Source: an uncultured bacterium (GTDB taxonomy: Bacteria > Bacillota > Clostridia > Peptostreptococcales > Anaerovoracaceae). Taken from it: a DNA stretch of 61,370 nucleotides. The stretch covers positions 1 to 61,370 of the forward strand of contig CAJMLL010000009.1 in assembly GCA_905214225.1 (NCBI GenBank), in the 5' to 3' direction. Shown here in pieces: positions 8,715 to 17,062 of this stretch (position 1 is its first letter; each line of letters begins with the position of its first letter). The notes under the pieces are model-generated. The model saw only the letters and a list, made by a program, of their open reading frames with translations, made no database searches and was not told the origin of the DNA. The position numbers and the translations under genes were made by a program.

Positions 8715-9494
8715 TTACATCTTCTTATTCTCAATCTTCCTCCACGCCTCTGTCGTCAGACAGCTTTTTTCCGGGTCTTTGACCAGAGTTTCCCACAGCG
8801 GGAATGGCATGGTAAGTGTCAGATATCTGCTGAGTTCCCGGTTTCTCTGTGAAATATCAAAGAGTCCCATAACAGCTTTCTGTTCTGCTTTTTCCATCTC
8901 AGAAGCGGCGAACATAATCGACTGACAGGCGGAGCAATAAGGTACGATAACATTCTGTGCACGTCCATTATGCGCTCCAAGCATGATCACGAGTGCAGAG
9001 ATCTGATCCGGGTCAGCATAAATCCAGACCAGGTCCGGCCTGCCTGTTTTCTCCCATTTACTGTATGGTGAAAACACAACTCTTGGATACCCTTTCTCTG
9101 AATATGGAAGACTGTTTCTCCATTTCAGTGCTAATTCCTCTGTGCAGTAAAACCGCTCGCCTTTTTTCATGAAATCCGGCACCTGGGCCTGCTCTCCATA
9201 ACCCTGTGACAGCATTTTTTCAATATCCGGCCGCAGCCTTGTAAAACCATCCCCAAAGCAGCATCCGACAGCACCTCCCGGACAGCTGCAGCTTTCCTCG
9301 TCAATTGCAATCACTTTACCCCGCGACGCTGCACTGATGTACGGAATCACACAATTATGCGGACGGACGGGTGCCTCCAGATCTACTGCTATACTGGTGT
9401 TTCCCAGATAAATCCCCACCGGTTCCCTCTCAAGATGAAGATGAGACAAGATTTCCTTTGAATTCTTTTCAATTTCTCTGTCTGCTGTTTCCAT
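8715..9494 (-). CDS. DUF169 family protein
   Basis: A 259-residue protein of the DUF169 family (uncharacterised, widespread in anaerobes and archaea). The family marks are visible: REPVGIYL near residue 25, CSCPGGAVGCCFGDG around residues 69-83 with a cluster of four cysteines, and a later CSACQS with two more. These cysteines suggest metal or Fe-S binding, but that is inference. The start is secure: GGAGG 7 bases before the ATG and a good promoter upstream (9535-9563). It is the only intact gene in the decay zone and is transcribed alone; a hairpin lies about 220 bases downstream. I know of no assigned reaction for the family. Confidence 0.85.
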   Translation of the reverse strand: METADREIEKNSKEILSHLHLEREPVGIYLGNTSIAVDLEAPVRPHNCVIPYISAASRGKVIAIDEESCSCPGGAVGCCFGDGFTRLRPDIEKMLSQGYGEQAQVPDFMKKGERFYCTEELALKWRNSLPYSEKGYPRVVFSPYSKWEKTGRPDLVWIYADPDQISALVIMLGAHNGRAQNVIVPYCSACQSIMFAASEMEKAEQKAVMGLFDISQRNRELSRYLTLTMPFPLWETLVKDPEKSCLTTEAWRKIENKKM

Positions 9495-9534
9495 ATTCTG
9501 CCTCCATTACGATGTGCTATTTCCATATAACTGT

Positions 9535-9563
9535 ATTATAACTAAAACTTCCCACACCGTAAA
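9535..9563 (-). promoter_or_regulatory. Promoter of the DUF169 gene
   Basis: Minus strand -35 TTTACG (9563-9558), 17-base spacer, -10 TATAAT (9540-9535), 41 bases before the start codon. Confidence 0.65.
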
Positions 9564-9576
9564 TGTGTGTTGAACC

Positions 9577-9597
9577 TTGAAAATTCAATAATACAGA
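9577..9597 (+). repeat. Left terminal inverted repeat of the IS
   Basis: 21 bp, exact inverse of 10483-10503. Confidence 0.9.
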
Positions 9598-9669
9598 CAA
9601 TTAAAAAGGCACAGATGCTGCTTTTAGTATAATTAAGTTGGCAAAAAAATCTAACGAAAGGAGCCACCT

Positions 9670-10467
9670 ATGCCAACTTCAATTTTACCACATGATCAGG
9701 ACGGACAGACGGACAGAAACTTTTTACTGCGATTTCTTCTTTTTCCGCACTTTCAAAATCGGTGCTCTTCTACGCAAGTGTAATGCACAGAAGGAAAAAG
9801 GGATTCCTGTCATCGATATCTTCAAATACAAGCTCTGCAATGTCTTTACTGGACGCAGTATGTATATGCAGCAGAAGACAGGTTCATTCAGGGAATCATT
9901 TTCCAAGCTTCTGGTTTTCAGTGGTAGACACGTACTATTTGCCGCTTACGGAAGAGCGCGTTTATGCATTCGTTGTTGACGATAGTCTGTTCGAACGTAC
10001 GAGCTGTAGGAAAACCGAGCTTGCTTCCCATGTGTTCGATCATACCAGGATGCAGTATCGCAAAGGATATCGTTTGATGACTCTTGGGTGGACGGACGGA
10101 AACACCTTCTTGCCAGTCAACAGTTCCCTGATTGCTTCCCGTAAAAAAAAGCAATCTCATCGGTCCGACCGTCAAATATGATGGACGTTCTCTCGCCGCG
10201 AAACGCAGACAGCTTGCGCAGATGAAAGGGACGGATGTCATGATTGAATTGCTGAAGCAGGCTCAATCTGTCGGTCATCATGCAGATTATGTTCTGTTTG
10301 ACACCTGGTTTTCCAATCCTGCGCAGCTCATTGCCGCCATGATAGAAACTCTAAACAGTGTTTTCAGGCCGACAGAGGCGCAATTTAATATGTTTCTGAA
10401 ATTATTTATGGAACGTCTCCCGGAATATATTCGTAACTCGCTGGCCACGGCAGTCTTGGAGGGATAG
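9670..10467 (+). pseudogene. DDE transposase, several frameshifts
   Basis: The start is ATG 9670 with AAGGAG upstream. The protein can be followed through three frames: the N-terminal few residues in frame 1; then TFKIGALLRKCNAQKEKGIP, FKYKLCNVFTGRSMYMQQ and KTGSFRESFSK in frame 2 (to about 9910); then VYAFVVDDSLFER, LASHVFDHTRMQYRKGYRLM and TLGWTDGNTFLPV in the next frame; then ADYVLFDTWFSNPAQLIAAM in the last. VVDDS and LFDTWF are the places where the first two catalytic Asp residues of this transposase type sit. The third catalytic region is missing: after IAAM the frame enters a short unrelated tail ending at 10467. The gene is therefore inactive. There are at least three frameshifts and one or more deletions. 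Confidence 0.8.
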
Positions 10468-10482
10468 TCCACTAATTAGTCA

Positions 10483-10503
10483 TCTGTATTATTGAATTTT
10501 CAA
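10483..10503 (-). repeat. Right terminal inverted repeat of the IS
   Basis: 21 bp, exact inverse of 9577-9597. Confidence 0.9.
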
Positions 10504-10558
10504 AGAGCAGATCCCATCCGCACTAACTATTAGTCATATCAATAACGCTGCCCTCTGC

Positions 10559-10588
10559 TTTAGCTGTTTATTCCCCGGAAAATATAGT
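10559..10588 (+). promoter_or_regulatory. Candidate promoter of arsM
   Basis: TTTAGC (10559-10564), 18-base spacer, TATAGT (10583-10588); both boxes are imperfect. No ArsR-type operator was recognised. Confidence 0.4.
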
Positions 10589-10629
10589 AGAATGGAGAAA
10601 GTAATTGATTACAGACAGGAGGATATGAA

Positions 10630-11682
10630 ATGAGTGATACACACGAAACAGTGAAGGAATATTACAGCAGTGTCAGCACGGAAAAGAACGGCCAGCTGGA
10701 GACTTCGGTCTGCTGCTGTTCTTCCCACGGCATGAGCGATCAGGTGAAAGCAATTTCCGCCCAGCTGCCGGACGAGATCCTCACGAAGTATTACGGCTGC
10801 GGATCTCCGCTTCCGGACGCACTTGAAGGATGCACCGTTCTGGACCTGGGCTGCGGCACAGGCCGTGACTGCTATGTTGCGGCAAAACTCGCCGGGCCAG
10901 AAGGACACGTTATCGGCATCGACATGAACGACGACCAGCTCGCCATTGCGAATAAATATAAAGAGGAAATGGCTGAAAAATGGGGATTTGATAATGTTGA
11001 GTTCAAAAAAGGATTTATCGAGGATCTGAAAAGCGCGGGAATTGAAGACGGGTCTGTCGACGTCGTCATCTCCAACTGTGTCATCAATCTTGCCGATGAA
11101 AAGCAGAAGGTTTTCAGCGAAATCTGGCGCGTTCTGAAGAAGGGCGGAGAACTCTACTTCAGTGATATTTTTGCAGACAGAAGAGTTCCGGATGAAATCA
11201 ACCACGATCCTGTACTTCTGGGTGAGTGCCTGGGCGGAAGCATGTACGTAGAAGATTTCCGCAGAATGCTGTATAAAACAGGCTGGAACGACTACCGCGT
11301 CGTCTCCTGCACACCGGCACCGATCAACAACAAAAAAATCGAAGCCAAGGTCGGAAATATCGGCTACACTTCTGATACGATCCGCGCCGTCAAACTTCCG
11401 GATTACATCGAAGACGCCGCAGAAAACTACGGCCAGTTTGTCCGCTACAATGGCGGCATCGAAGGACATGAACATAACTGGGATCTGGACATGAACCACA
11501 GATTCTATAAAGATCTGCCGGTTTCCGTTTCCGGAAATACCTGTGCCATGCTGGAGCACACCAGATTCAGCAAGTACTTCACCATTTTCGGCGACCGCAG
11601 CCATCACTTCGGATGGTTTGAAGAGCCAGAAGGCGGATGCTGTGACGATAGCGGTGATGACGAAGGCGGATGCTGCTGCTAG
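10630..11682 (+). CDS. arsM: Arsenite S-adenosylmethionine methyltransferase
   Basis: A 350-residue ArsM that methylates As(III) using SAM, in the cytoplasm. The SAM-binding loop is DLGCGTGRD at residues 72-80. The arsenic-binding cysteines of the family can be placed: SNCVINL (Cys150) and GECLGG (Cys200), plus N-terminal candidates Cys28-30 and Cys57/Cys68. The conserved FSDIFADRRVP follows the methyltransferase core. Both ends are unusually Cys-rich: SVCCCS near residue 28, and a tail with GGCC and GGCCC that could bind extra thiophilic metal. AGGAGG lies 6 bases before the ATG. No arsR, arsC or acr3 is adjacent, so it is a stand-alone gene. A terminator follows. Confidence 0.93.
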   Translation: MSDTHETVKEYYSSVSTEKNGQLETSVCCCSSHGMSDQVKAISAQLPDEILTKYYGCGSPLPDALEGCTVLDLGCGTGRDCYVAAKLAGPEGHVIGIDMNDDQLAIANKYKEEMAEKWGFDNVEFKKGFIEDLKSAGIEDGSVDVVISNCVINLADEKQKVFSEIWRVLKKGGELYFSDIFADRRVPDEINHDPVLLGECLGGSMYVEDFRRMLYKTGWNDYRVVSCTPAPINNKKIEAKVGNIGYTSDTIRAVKLPDYIEDAAENYGQFVRYNGGIEGHEHNWDLDMNHRFYKDLPVSVSGNTCAMLEHTRFSKYFTIFGDRSHHFGWFEEPEGGCCDDSGDDEGGCCC

Positions 11683-11796
11683 GCGTATTCATTCTCTCCT
11701 CTGCACAGCAGACGGGACTGCTGTACGAAACATTAATGCGCACGCACACAGGCAAGCAGCCCCGTCTCCCGGCATAGAAATGATCAAAAACGCATT

Positions 11797-11832
11797 CAGG
11801 GATACGGTTACACATGGGCAACCGTATCCCTG
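11797..11832. terminator. Bidirectional terminator between arsM and the beta-CASP gene
   Basis: Perfect 13-bp arms CAGGGATACGGTT (11797-11809) and AACCGTATCCCTG (11820-11832), with T-rich sequence on both outer sides. It overlaps the stop codon and last codons of the minus-strand gene. A second, weaker hairpin precedes it on the plus strand (about 11709-11772). Confidence 0.8.
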
Positions 11833-13262
11833 TTTGTTGCTGCAATCCTGGTCGTCTTGCAGATCTTGGAAATTCTCTTTTCCAGGGCAGCTTTCATGTC
11901 CAGTTTTCCTTTGTCGCCGTGAACGAGCCAGATCAGGCTGCAGCCGCGCTCAGCGGCATCGACATAGGTATCCATCAGCTGCGGATACTGAGCATGGCTG
12001 CTGAAGCTGTCCAGACTCTTGACGCTGCAGCGGCAGCGGCAGGGCTTATGGTCAATGGTGAGTGTCCGCTGTTCCGAGCGGTGCTTGATTTTCCAACCCA
12101 GGCTGTCTTCTACCATATAGCCGCAGGTCAGAATACAGCAGTTCTTTCGCGGCAGGATTTCCTTCAGATACTGAACGGAGCGGCCCTGACTCAGCATGCC
12201 GGATGCAGAGCAGACGACTTTTGGCGACGGATCGGCGATGCAGGCAAGACTTTCATCACGGTCTTCAATGATGCGTATATTTTCCCAGCTCATCATTTCA
12301 TCGAACTTTTCTTTTTCTTTTCCCCGCAGACTTCTGCTGTAGCAGCCGAGTAATTTAACGGCCAGCGGAGAATCTATTACGACAGGTATCTTAAAGGTCT
12401 TATCTTCATGGAAGATTTTCCAGAGCATATACAGCATGGTTTCCGTTCTCTGCATGGCAAAGGTCGGAATTAAGACTATTCCGTTATTTTCAATACATAC
12501 TTCCCGGATGGTTTTCTCCATCAGTTCCAGATCCTTGCGCCGCTGGCACTTTTTGGCCGAACGCTTCGGATCGTTGTAGGTGGTTTCTCCGATCAGCATG
12601 GAGCATTTTACGACCGGCTGATAATCTTCGACAAAAGGCTGCTCGAACAGGGAGTTGCCCAGATCGCCGGTATAGCAGATCTTTTTCATCGTCCCTGATG
12701 GAAGGGTGATATAGAGTTCAATCTGGCAGGACCCGAAAATGTGTCCCGCAGGTACAAGACGGAAACTGACGTGATCCGTGATCCTGTGCATGGTCATTTC
12801 TTCGCATCCCCGGAAATGCGGAAGCGCCAGACTGACATCTTCCATGTTATAGACCGGTTTCTGCGCCGCAGAATTCTTTTTTGAAAGGATCCTTGCATCA
12901 CGTTCCATAATTCTCGCCGAGTCCTCCAGAATCGGTCGGACGAATTCGACACTTTCTTCAGAAATGTAATACGGACAGTCACCGCCTTCTGCCGCAAACT
13001 TAGGCAGCAGACAGAAATGATCCGCGTTCAGATGAGATACGATCACCGCTGTAATATCCTTCGGCCTGAAGGAAAATTTCCGGCGGTTGATCTTGTACGC
13101 TTCAACGATATTTCCCGACTGATAAATTCCGCAGTCCAGCAGGATCTTCTCTCCGGACGGACATTCGACCAGATAGCAGGATCCGGTGACATCACTGGAT
13201 GCCATGCCTGCGCAGCGTACCGTTACCTTCTCACTCAAAACTTTACGTGAAATAGGAATCAC
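11808..13262 (-). CDS. Metallo-beta-lactamase / beta-CASP domain protein (putative RNA nuclease)
   Basis: A 484-residue protein of the CPSF73/RNase J-like class: an MBL fold (about residues 1-190) holding an inserted beta-CASP domain, likely acting on RNA. Visible: LLDCGIYQSG, the second metal motif SHLNADHFCLLP, the His of PAGHIFGSC, GDLGNS, ETTYND (motif A), PTFAMQRTE, VVIDSPLA, VVCSASGML, SSHAQY (motif B) and LVHGD (motif C). The usual H-x-H-x-D-H reads H-L-N-A-D-H, with Asn in place of the middle His, so metal coordination may differ. Its start has AGGAGG about 8 bases upstream. It is monocistronic and converges on arsM. Cellular target unknown. Confidence 0.85.
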   Translation of the reverse strand: MIPISRKVLSEKVTVRCAGMASSDVTGSCYLVECPSGEKILLDCGIYQSGNIVEAYKINRRKFSFRPKDITAVIVSHLNADHFCLLPKFAAEGGDCPYYISEESVEFVRPILEDSARIMERDARILSKKNSAAQKPVYNMEDVSLALPHFRGCEEMTMHRITDHVSFRLVPAGHIFGSCQIELYITLPSGTMKKICYTGDLGNSLFEQPFVEDYQPVVKCSMLIGETTYNDPKRSAKKCQRRKDLELMEKTIREVCIENNGIVLIPTFAMQRTETMLYMLWKIFHEDKTFKIPVVIDSPLAVKLLGCYSRSLRGKEKEKFDEMMSWENIRIIEDRDESLACIADPSPKVVCSASGMLSQGRSVQYLKEILPRKNCCILTCGYMVEDSLGWKIKHRSEQRTLTIDHKPCRCRCSVKSLDSFSSHAQYPQLMDTYVDAAERGCSLIWLVHGDKGKLDMKAALEKRISKICKTTRIAATNRDTVAHV

Positions 13263-13398
13263 CTCCTGACAGGTGTTTTTTCTTAACTTTCTGGAAAAGA
13301 ATGAATTCCCTTTCCACCTTCATTATATCCACAAAAGCTAGAATTGTGTGTATTTTCCTTTAAAATTCATGTAAAGATTTCTTCAGGAAGCGAGGGTG

Positions 13399-13980
13399 TC
13401 AGCGCAGCCTCCAGATGCCCTCTTCAGAAATCACCAGATCCATCAGAAGATCGTGCTCTTCCGTCGGGATGTCTTCTCTCATGATTTTCTCCCGGCAGAC
13501 GATTGCGCGGAGGGCTTCTGTTTTATTCAGATAGCGGTCGTAGAATCCTCCGCCGTAGCCGAGCCGCCTGCCGTCGTGACTGCAGCTGCAGCAGGGTACA
13601 ATCGCCAGCTGGAACTCTTCTGGAGAAATCATGGCGCAGGATTCTTTCGGCTCCAGAATCCCCCAGGTTCCCGGCTTAAGATCCTCTTCAAGGCTGTTGA
13701 TTTCATAGGCGTCCATCTTCCCAAGGCCATGGCAGCGCGGGACAGCGACCCGCTTCCCGTCCTTCAGCATCTTCTGAATCAGCTGATGCGTATCTACTTC
13801 CGTATCCATGCTGACGAAGCAGAAGACTGTATCTGCCTTCTGGTATTCCGGAAGGGAAAGAATCGCTTCGCGGATTTTTTCATCCGCCTGTCTGCTGTAT
13901 TCCCTGTCCAGCGCTTTAACGGCCTCCTTCACCAGTGCCCGGATCCGTTTTTTCTCTGCCTTGATCTCCTGTGCTCCCAT
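13399..13980 (-). CDS. 5-formyltetrahydrofolate cyclo-ligase
   Basis: A 193-residue enzyme (MTHFS/YgfA family) that converts 5-formyl-THF to 5,10-methenyl-THF with ATP, salvaging the folate pool. Seen in order: an N-terminal Lys/Arg-rich helix (KKRIRALVKEAVK), a Rossmann-like segment DTVFCFVSMDTEVDTHQLI, and the ATP/folate site near the C-terminus, RRLGYGGGFYDRYL, which is the family signature. The length is normal. The start MGAQEIKAEKK is the only sensible one. It lies 136 bases upstream of the beta-CASP gene on the same strand, too far to claim an operon. Confidence 0.93.
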   Translation of the reverse strand: MGAQEIKAEKKRIRALVKEAVKALDREYSRQADEKIREAILSLPEYQKADTVFCFVSMDTEVDTHQLIQKMLKDGKRVAVPRCHGLGKMDAYEINSLEEDLKPGTWGILEPKESCAMISPEEFQLAIVPCCSCSHDGRRLGYGGGFYDRYLNKTEALRAIVCREKIMREDIPTEEHDLLMDLVISEEGIWRLR

Positions 13981-14252
13981 TTTCTTCTCCCGACGCGTCT
14001 TCCCTTAAAACGATTTTCAGAAAGAAATCCCGTCCCGGAATCTCATTCTGTCTTTATACCCAAAGTATAGCAGATAATTCCAGGGCGGGATGCTGTCATC
14101 ATGTTCTTTTTATTTTACAGACAGCGATTTCCCTTGCAGGTGTATTTTTTGTCCGGAGAAATTACTTAATATCAGGACTCCGGCTGCTTCTGGTCAGACC
14201 CGCCTTCATACAATCCTCTCCGATTGTATAAACACAGTTCAGTTGTAATATC

Positions 14253-14282
14253 TTGATATACATCCAGAACATAGGTTATAAT
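14253..14282 (+). promoter_or_regulatory. Promoter of the yhgE pair
   Basis: TTGATA (14253-14258), 18-base spacer, TATAAT (14277-14282). It leaves a leader of about 170 bases before the TTG start at 14459. No conserved RNA element was recognised in this leader; one octamer copy (GGACAAAA, 14343) lies in it. Confidence 0.65.
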
Positions 14283-14458
14283 AATTTGATATTTACAGGA
14301 CTGAACGATTCAAGGCAGATTTTCTTTCGCCACTCTTTTCCCGGACAAAAACAAACAGCAAAAGAACAACGTGAATATTCTGGCCGGCACTGTGCTTCGG
14401 AGCGCCCTCTGCATCCAGAGCAGGTGCGGCCTTGAAAATATCAGGGGAGGAGTATATT

Positions 14459-17062
14459 TTGTCCATGATCTGGAAAATCTTCTTCCGGGACCTGAAACGG
14501 CTCGGATCCAATCTCATCGCTCTCGTCGTCATTATCGGCGTGTGCCTGATCCCGGCACTCTATGCCTGGTTCAACATTGCGGCCAATCTTGACCCCTACA
14601 GCCACACCAGAAACATCAAAATCGCGGTTGTGAATCTGGATCAGGGGGGAACACTAAATGCATCTGCCCTCTCCCCGTCTGCAAAGAATCAGCAGACGAA
14701 CCTTGCGCTCGGCAGTATGGTAGTCAGCAATCTGAAGAAAAATGTCCAGCTAGGCTGGCAGTTCGTCGGCAGCCGGCAGGCCATGCAGGGCGTCCGGAGC
14801 GGAAAATACTATGCGGCAATCGTCATCCCGAGTAATTTTTCCTCCTCGATTCTCAGCATTCTGAACGGAAAAATTCACCGGCCGCAGATTATCTACTACA
14901 GCAATGAAAAGAAAAACGCAGTAGCGCCGAAGGTTACGGACACCGGTGCATCCACCATCCAGCTGAAAATCAACCAGACCTTCGTATCCGTCGTCTCGGA
15001 CACCATTACGCAGGCGCTGGGAACTTACGTCGTGGACTCCCGCGGCAGGCTGACCAATGCAAAAAACAACGTCCTGTCCAGTCTTTCTTCTGCATCGGAC
15101 AATCTTTCTGATTCCCAGAAAACCATCAGCAGTTTCCAGAGTAACTGCGCAGATGCACAGAAAACCATCTCCTCGACCTATAAACTGCTGGATCAGCTGG
15201 ACAGTACATCGTCTGATGCCCTGACCACGGTCAATCATACAGAAAAGCTTCTGAAAGCTGCCAGAAAAAGCAGTTTAAGCTATGCAGGAACACTCAGCAG
15301 CTCTGCGGATACCGCTGCTGCGGCCATCAACAGCCTGCAGAATGATACGATGACATCCTCCGGAAAGCTGACCTCTTCTATCAGCCGGGCCAGCGCAGAA
15401 GTCGATTCTCAAATTGCGCAGATGAAGGCCATTATTAATTCTAATCAGGAAATGATCGACCAGATGGAAAGCCTGCATGAACTGCTGAAAACCGATACGA
15501 AGCTCTCTTCTGATATCACCCGGCAGATTACCCTTCTGAATGAGCAGAACGCAAAATGCAGAAAAATCCTTTCCGCGCTGAACTCTGCCAATTCTGCAGT
15601 CAGCAGGGCCAACAGACAGGCAGAGAATCTGAATTCCACGATCAGCAGTCTTGCATCAAACGGAAACAAAAACCTTCAGAAGATGAGAAACAGCCTGTAC
15701 AACGGGAGCACGGAAACGGTGAATGACAGCTTCAACTCCGCGATTTCCGCCTGTGACAGCGCAAAAAATATTTTTGAAGATCTGCCGTCTGACAACAGGC
15801 AGGTCAGAAGCACGCTGAAGGCCGTCAGCCAGGGCTTAAGCGACACCAGCAGCGCGCTGTCCGCTTCAAAAAGCACACTGACGGCCGCAAAGAAAGACCT
15901 GGACCAGATCCGGACGGATCTGAACACGCTGGTCTCTTCCGCGGCATATAAAAAGCTTTTGTCTTTGACAAACACGAACAAGAAGGAGCTTTCGTCCTTC
16001 CTGGCTGACCCGATCAATATGCAGAGCCATGTTCTCTACCCAGTGAAAAATTACGGTTCTGCAATGACGCCTTTCTACACCGATCTGGCGATCTGGGTCA
16101 GTGGAATTATCCTGGCAGCCATTATCAAACTGCGTGCCGACGCGGACGATGAAATCCCGGAACTTACGGCTGCTCAGGCCTATTTCGGAAGATGGCTTCT
16201 CTTTATCTTCCTGGGGCTCATACAGGCAGCCATTATCGCAATTGGAGACCTGTATCTTCCTAAAGTGCAGTGCCTGCATCCGGTCTGGTTCGTCATTGCC
16301 TCATTGATCAGCTCATTCGTTTTCGTTTCCGTCGAGTATTCGCTCTGTCTGACCTTCAATCATATAGGAAGAGCACTCTGTGTGCTTCTGGTCATCCTGC
16401 AGATTCCGGCCTCCTCGGGAACCTATCCGATTGAGATGACGCCGCTGTTTTTCCAGCGCCTTCATCCTCTGCTGCCGTTTTCCTACAGTATCAATGCCCT
16501 GCGGGAAACCATCGCCGGATATTACGACCACACATACTGGAAGAATCTGGGCATCCTGATGATTTTTGCGGGGATGGCTCTGTTTTTCGGTCTCGTTGTT
16601 CACCGGGCTATTCTGAATCTGAACAACCTGTTCGACGACCGTCTTGCCAGAACCGGATTTATGAGCTGTGAAAAGGAAAGTTCGGTCAGAAGCCAGGCAA
16701 GTTTAAGCCAGATGCTGCAGATCCTGACCGAAGAACAGGAAGGACGCCAGGCCGTACTGGACCGGGGCATCCGCTTCGAGCAGAAATACCCGCGCCGGGT
16801 GAGAAGAGGCTTTCGCGCCATCCTCATCATCCCGCTGTTCTTCCTGATCCTGGCCTTTGCCATCAACCATAAACTTCTCTTCCTGTCCCTCTGGGTAATT
16901 TCCCTGGTGGTCATCGCGCTTTATCTGATCGTGCTGGAATATATTCACGACAACCTGATCAACCGCCTCGGCATCCGCGATGTTCCTCAGGAAGAACTCC
17001 TGCAGCGCATCCGGGCCGCCGCCGCGAAAAGAAGAAAACGCCGGAAAGGAGATGATGACTAA
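14459..17062 (+). CDS. YhgE/Pip-family membrane protein, first copy
   Basis: An 867-residue YhgE/Pip (phage infection protein) homologue, related to ABC-2-type membrane proteins. The N-terminal membrane helix is LIALVVIIGVCLIPALYAWF, followed by the family segment NIKIAVVNLDQGG. A long extracytoplasmic helical and Ser-rich domain spans about residues 150-510. Six C-terminal membrane helices follow (about 540-725), with the family box YGSAMTPFYTDLAIWVSG at their start. Unusually, a cytoplasmic segment and two more helices extend to the basic end KRRKRRKGDDD. Start choice: GGGGAGG (14444-14450) is 8 bases from TTG 14459 and 14 from ATG 14465, so I prefer TTG. The stop overlaps the next ATG by one base. 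Known members are phage receptors or relate to EsaA-like secretion proteins; the role here is unknown. Confidence 0.85.
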   Translation: MSMIWKIFFRDLKRLGSNLIALVVIIGVCLIPALYAWFNIAANLDPYSHTRNIKIAVVNLDQGGTLNASALSPSAKNQQTNLALGSMVVSNLKKNVQLGWQFVGSRQAMQGVRSGKYYAAIVIPSNFSSSILSILNGKIHRPQIIYYSNEKKNAVAPKVTDTGASTIQLKINQTFVSVVSDTITQALGTYVVDSRGRLTNAKNNVLSSLSSASDNLSDSQKTISSFQSNCADAQKTISSTYKLLDQLDSTSSDALTTVNHTEKLLKAARKSSLSYAGTLSSSADTAAAAINSLQNDTMTSSGKLTSSISRASAEVDSQIAQMKAIINSNQEMIDQMESLHELLKTDTKLSSDITRQITLLNEQNAKCRKILSALNSANSAVSRANRQAENLNSTISSLASNGNKNLQKMRNSLYNGSTETVNDSFNSAISACDSAKNIFEDLPSDNRQVRSTLKAVSQGLSDTSSALSASKSTLTAAKKDLDQIRTDLNTLVSSAAYKKLLSLTNTNKKELSSFLADPINMQSHVLYPVKNYGSAMTPFYTDLAIWVSGIILAAIIKLRADADDEIPELTAAQAYFGRWLLFIFLGLIQAAIIAIGDLYLPKVQCLHPVWFVIASLISSFVFVSVEYSLCLTFNHIGRALCVLLVILQIPASSGTYPIEMTPLFFQRLHPLLPFSYSINALRETIAGYYDHTYWKNLGILMIFAGMALFFGLVVHRAILNLNNLFDDRLARTGFMSCEKESSVRSQASLSQMLQILTEEQEGRQAVLDRGIRFEQKYPRRVRRGFRAILIIPLFFLILAFAINHKLLFLSLWVISLVVIALYLIVLEYIHDNLINRLGIRDVPQEELLQRIRAAAAKRRKRRKGDDD

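Larger units (their letters stand above)
9577..10503 (+). mobile_element. Degenerate insertion sequence, 927 bp
   Basis: Bounded by perfect 21-bp terminal inverted repeats at 9577-9597 and 10483-10503; each end begins with the palindromic core TTGAAAATTCAA. Inside is one transposase gene in pieces. No target-site duplication is visible: the five bases outside the two ends differ. The transposase resembles the IS4 superfamily of DDE elements (named from pattern only). With shifted frames and a missing catalytic stretch it cannot move itself, but the intact ends could still be mobilised by a related enzyme. Confidence 0.8.

Noticed and set aside
10609..11607. 332-codon frame antisense to arsM
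   Set aside because: Lies fully opposite a gene with clear catalytic motifs; no ribosome site or promoter of its own.
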